NCBI GenBank assembly: GCA_950106755.1
Contig: OX467092.1
Location: 6,944,001-7,008,000, forward strand
Direction of reading: 5' to 3'
Source: Climacium dendroides
Taxonomy: Eukaryota > Streptophyta > Bryopsida > Hypnales > Climaciaceae
Length of the DNA: 64,000 nucleotides
Shown piece after piece: positions 61,502-64,000 of this stretch (positions are counted from its first letter, which is position 1; each line of letters opens with the position of its first letter). Below the pieces are notes generated by a model that did no database searches, was not told where the DNA came from, and saw only the letters and a list, made by a program, of their open reading frames with translations. The position numbers and the translations under genes were made by a program.

Positions 61502-63951
61502 ATGGGTTTTGAGACCGAAGACTATGGCAAACTGGGTGGGGGGATGGAGAGCACCTCCACTTTATTTGAGAAAGTTGTTCCTGTTCGAGTAACGAAGGCC
61601 AATGCGGAAGATCGGCACATGGATCTCACTGCTAGGTTCATAATGGGGCTGAGTAAAGTACATCGCTCCACTAAGGTACCGGCTGTCTATGATTTGGTTT
61701 GTCATATGTCAAACAGTTAAATGTTCAAAGCATCATCAAGAGATGAAATGAAATACTCCCTCCGTCCCAAAATGATTGTCCACCATTTTGTTGATATTTT
61801 TTGAGCCAATTTTTGCACCACTAGAATCAATGAAGAACATTGCATGTGTTCATTGCAACCTAAATAAAATTAGCCACAAGGAAGTATTTTTTTGACCTAC
61901 TCAAAACAACCTTAAAACATGACATTCAAAGGGGACAATCATTCGGGACGGAGGGAGTACATATTAATTCTACAGGGGCAACTTGGACACCTGAGACTGG
62001 AAACTTGGTCTGCTTGACAAAGTTTAAGCGTCATTTAGTTTCAATCAGACTGCGAGATTACTTACTACCTAACGAAACAGATAAGCAATTCTGCAGGCTT
62101 ACAAAGTAGTTCATGTATCAGGTTCTTCAAGTGCAAATTACCAACGAATTGGATCCTTTCTTCTTCTACTCTTTGGAAGTCAATGAAGACGACTTTCAGA
62201 GCCTTAAAGTGGAACAATGCATATTGGTGGATTTTGCGACGTTTCCTTACAAGTTCATTGAGTTGCTTGAGCAGTGTATTGTTTCCTCGTGTACTGATAA
62301 TCCGAGGTTTGTAACATGTCCTTTACTTACGATATCTCGCTCACACATGTTTAATATGACTTTCTGGTTTTCTCTACCTTTGCATCGTTTGAGATAATGA
62401 TGTTGTCCTGTAATTTTAAAAGCAGGGGTACTGGCAGGTTTCTGGCGGTATTGCACCTACGAACTGGGGATGCTACTTTAACTGTGGTGGAGACAAACCA
62501 GTTTAAGCATCTTAGCCATCTATCACTTGTTTTTCGGCAGGGAAATGACACTGTCATCAAACAATTTCTCGCAGGCAGGCTGGCTGAGTACAAGGTAAAC
62601 GAAAGGAATGTTGTGCAGTCTATACAAATATAAAATGCACTAGAAGTCCCTTCGATTGATAAGTTTCTACCTCATTGTGGACTTCTTTCACAGTTTCTCG
62701 TAAAAATGCTCAGAATTGTTGTGGCGGGGCAGGCTATCAATAGTGACATGCATGAGAAATTGCGGAGAACGCTGCACTCTTTAGAAAAAGCTCTTCGTGA
62801 TGCCAATAACTTAAGCAGGTATGATTACCTCTAACCTCCTTCACGATAAAACCATGCTTCGTTAGTAGTTAGTCTTCGCTGGAAACTCCGTTCATCTTAG
62901 ATGTTTCTTTGTCCTTATTCTTCTGCGGAGCGTCAATTGGCGTGGTCTAGGTTACTCTGGATGTGTAGAGGGTATGAAGATAGTCATGCTCAAGGATTGA
63001 CGCACAACCTGTCAGTGTACACGCGAATGCAGTTCTAACTTTTTCCAAATATTTGCTCATCACTCGCATTGTTTTGTACGTTTCTTAAGCTGGCATAATT
63101 TTTGAGACGAGTCCGTCCAAGTCACTACCTACTGGCATCTATTTTTTTCATTCAGAGGTCACTGAGTTTCAGGGGTAGGCCTTGAAGGATACGTAGTCAT
63201 TAAGAACTGCCCTTTAGAAGTGAACATCTCACTCGTCAGAGAATCATCATCCATGTCTGACGGTCAATTACGACGGAGACAGCCCTTCCTGATCTTCAGC
63301 AACTGGCTCTCTTCGTCATTAAAGTAGGTCTAAGCAGAGGATCAAATAAGCACAACAGTAACACCTGCAGTCTCTAGAATACAGCAATGCTAAGTCATGC
63401 ATTTTATGCTGTTTATCCATAAATGCAGCGAACTTGGTGAGCTGAAGGAGAACCAGTGCAGAAACATCAGTGAGCTGAAAGCTGAATTCACCCTGGAGCT
63501 CGCTCATGAAAAGGAAAAGGTTTGTCATAAAAGGAAGCTTGATACGTTAAGAGAGACTAATATTTATAGAAATGTGGTTGGTGTAAGTTGTCTTAATATT
63601 ATCTTTTGACGTCTGCTCCTATTCAAGATCTACGAAGGCTTCAAAAGCCTGGCACTTTCTCCACGAAGGAACATGTAAGACGAGAACCGGCCAGACACGG
63701 AGCCGCGGAGCACTGAGTAGGCAAAATAATGGCAGACACAAGTAACTTGGCTGTCAAGCCTGTTGCAGTCAAGTAAAAAGCTGGTGAACGTAAAAATCCG
63801 AGAACTCATTATTTGTGGTTCTCTTCAACAGGTCATGCAAGAGACCACAGAGCTCAAGGACAGGCTTGACAAGGAACGCATGGAGTTGGAGAGTCGTCTC
63901 CGACTGCAAATTGATCAACAGCAACAACGTGCTTCTGATTTAGATAGACAG
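61502..63951 (+). CDS. SAS6: SAS-6 centriole cartwheel protein, N-terminal part (6 exons seen)
   Basis: Exons 61502-61675, 62122-62306, 62438-62594, 62694-62818, 63429-63519 and 63832-63951 join in phase with GT/AG borders and give 284 residues. The gene continues past the window edge. The head domain matches animal SAS-6: LFEKVVPVRV, then ELDPFFFYSLEVNEDDFQSL, ILVDFATFPYKFIELLEQC, and VVETNQFKHLSHLSL. The PISA motif lies near residues 148-172 (SLVFRQGNDTVIKQFLAGRL). From about residue 185 on, heptad-rich Glu/Leu/Lys sequence begins the coiled coil. SAS-6 dimers form the nine-fold cartwheel that templates centrioles and basal bodies. In plants this is needed only for flagellated sperm. The start is uncertain: the ATG at 61544 (MESTSTLFEK) aligns better with the animal N-terminus than 61502. 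Exon 3 could instead begin 12 bases earlier (NAGNAG-like acceptors). Confidence 0.93.
61756..61957. mobile_element. Stowaway-like MITE in SAS-6 intron 1, 202 bp
   Basis: Ends CTCCCTCCGTCCCAAAATGA and (reverse complement of the right end) CTCCCTCCGTCCCGAATGAT form a near-perfect inverted repeat. TA flanks both sides (61754-61755 and 61958-61959). The ends match the plant Stowaway type. It makes up almost half of the first coding intron. High end similarity suggests a fairly recent insertion. Confidence 0.93.
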
Positions 63952-64000
63952 GTTCATTACTCGATAATTCATGTCAAAGAGTTTCCATGTTTGTGAAAAT

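Overview
The window is nuclear DNA from a land plant. The genes carry spliceosomal introns with GT/AG borders, and their products resemble plant proteins throughout. A SAS-6 centriole-cartwheel gene sits at the right edge. Because SAS-6 is kept by plants with flagellated sperm and is generally absent from flowering plants, a bryophyte, lycophyte, fern or similar lineage is favoured. The exact species cannot be read from the sequence. Composition is sharply split: short, moderately GC-rich gene islands lie in long, very AT-rich stretches full of decayed transposons.

Layout. At 1-5.2 kb there is a minus-strand F-box/kelch gene of the SAGL1 type (three coding exons). At 5.2-13.0 kb there are simple repeats, a 66-bp minisatellite, a Stowaway-type MITE, a tiny CACTA MITE, and a region of diverged tandem repeats with long inverted arms. 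At 13.0-15.0 kb a plus-strand plastid-type aldo/keto reductase (two exons) is found. At 15-19 kb the sequence is gene-like in composition but only one candidate exon can be supported. At 19-43 kb lies transposon-rich DNA: a Helitron, a 5.3-kb TIR element with PIF/Harbinger-like ends, CACTA foldback MITEs, a broken LINE cut by CACTA elements, and SINE-like tRNA heads. At 43.1-46.9 kb there is a minus-strand pyroglutamyl-peptidase I gene (four coding exons plus a likely 5' UTR intron), and a small two-exon reading frame of unknown function lies just downstream of it. At 47-56.9 kb is more AT-rich repeat DNA with two more Helitrons. At 57.1-58.3 kb a plus-strand ribosomal protein L27a (uL15) gene with telo-boxes is found. 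From 59.4 kb to the end is the plus-strand SAS-6 gene, six coding exons seen and the rest outside the window.

The genes are unrelated single-copy functions (ubiquitin ligase adaptor, plastid oxidoreductase, peptide turnover, ribosome, centriole assembly), as is usual for a eukaryotic chromosome. No cluster or operon-like system was found. The most unusual content is the repeat fraction: a family of short Helitrons with internal GTGATATTACA palindromes, nested CACTA foldbacks, and a MITE that appears derived from the subterminal part of the large TIR element.
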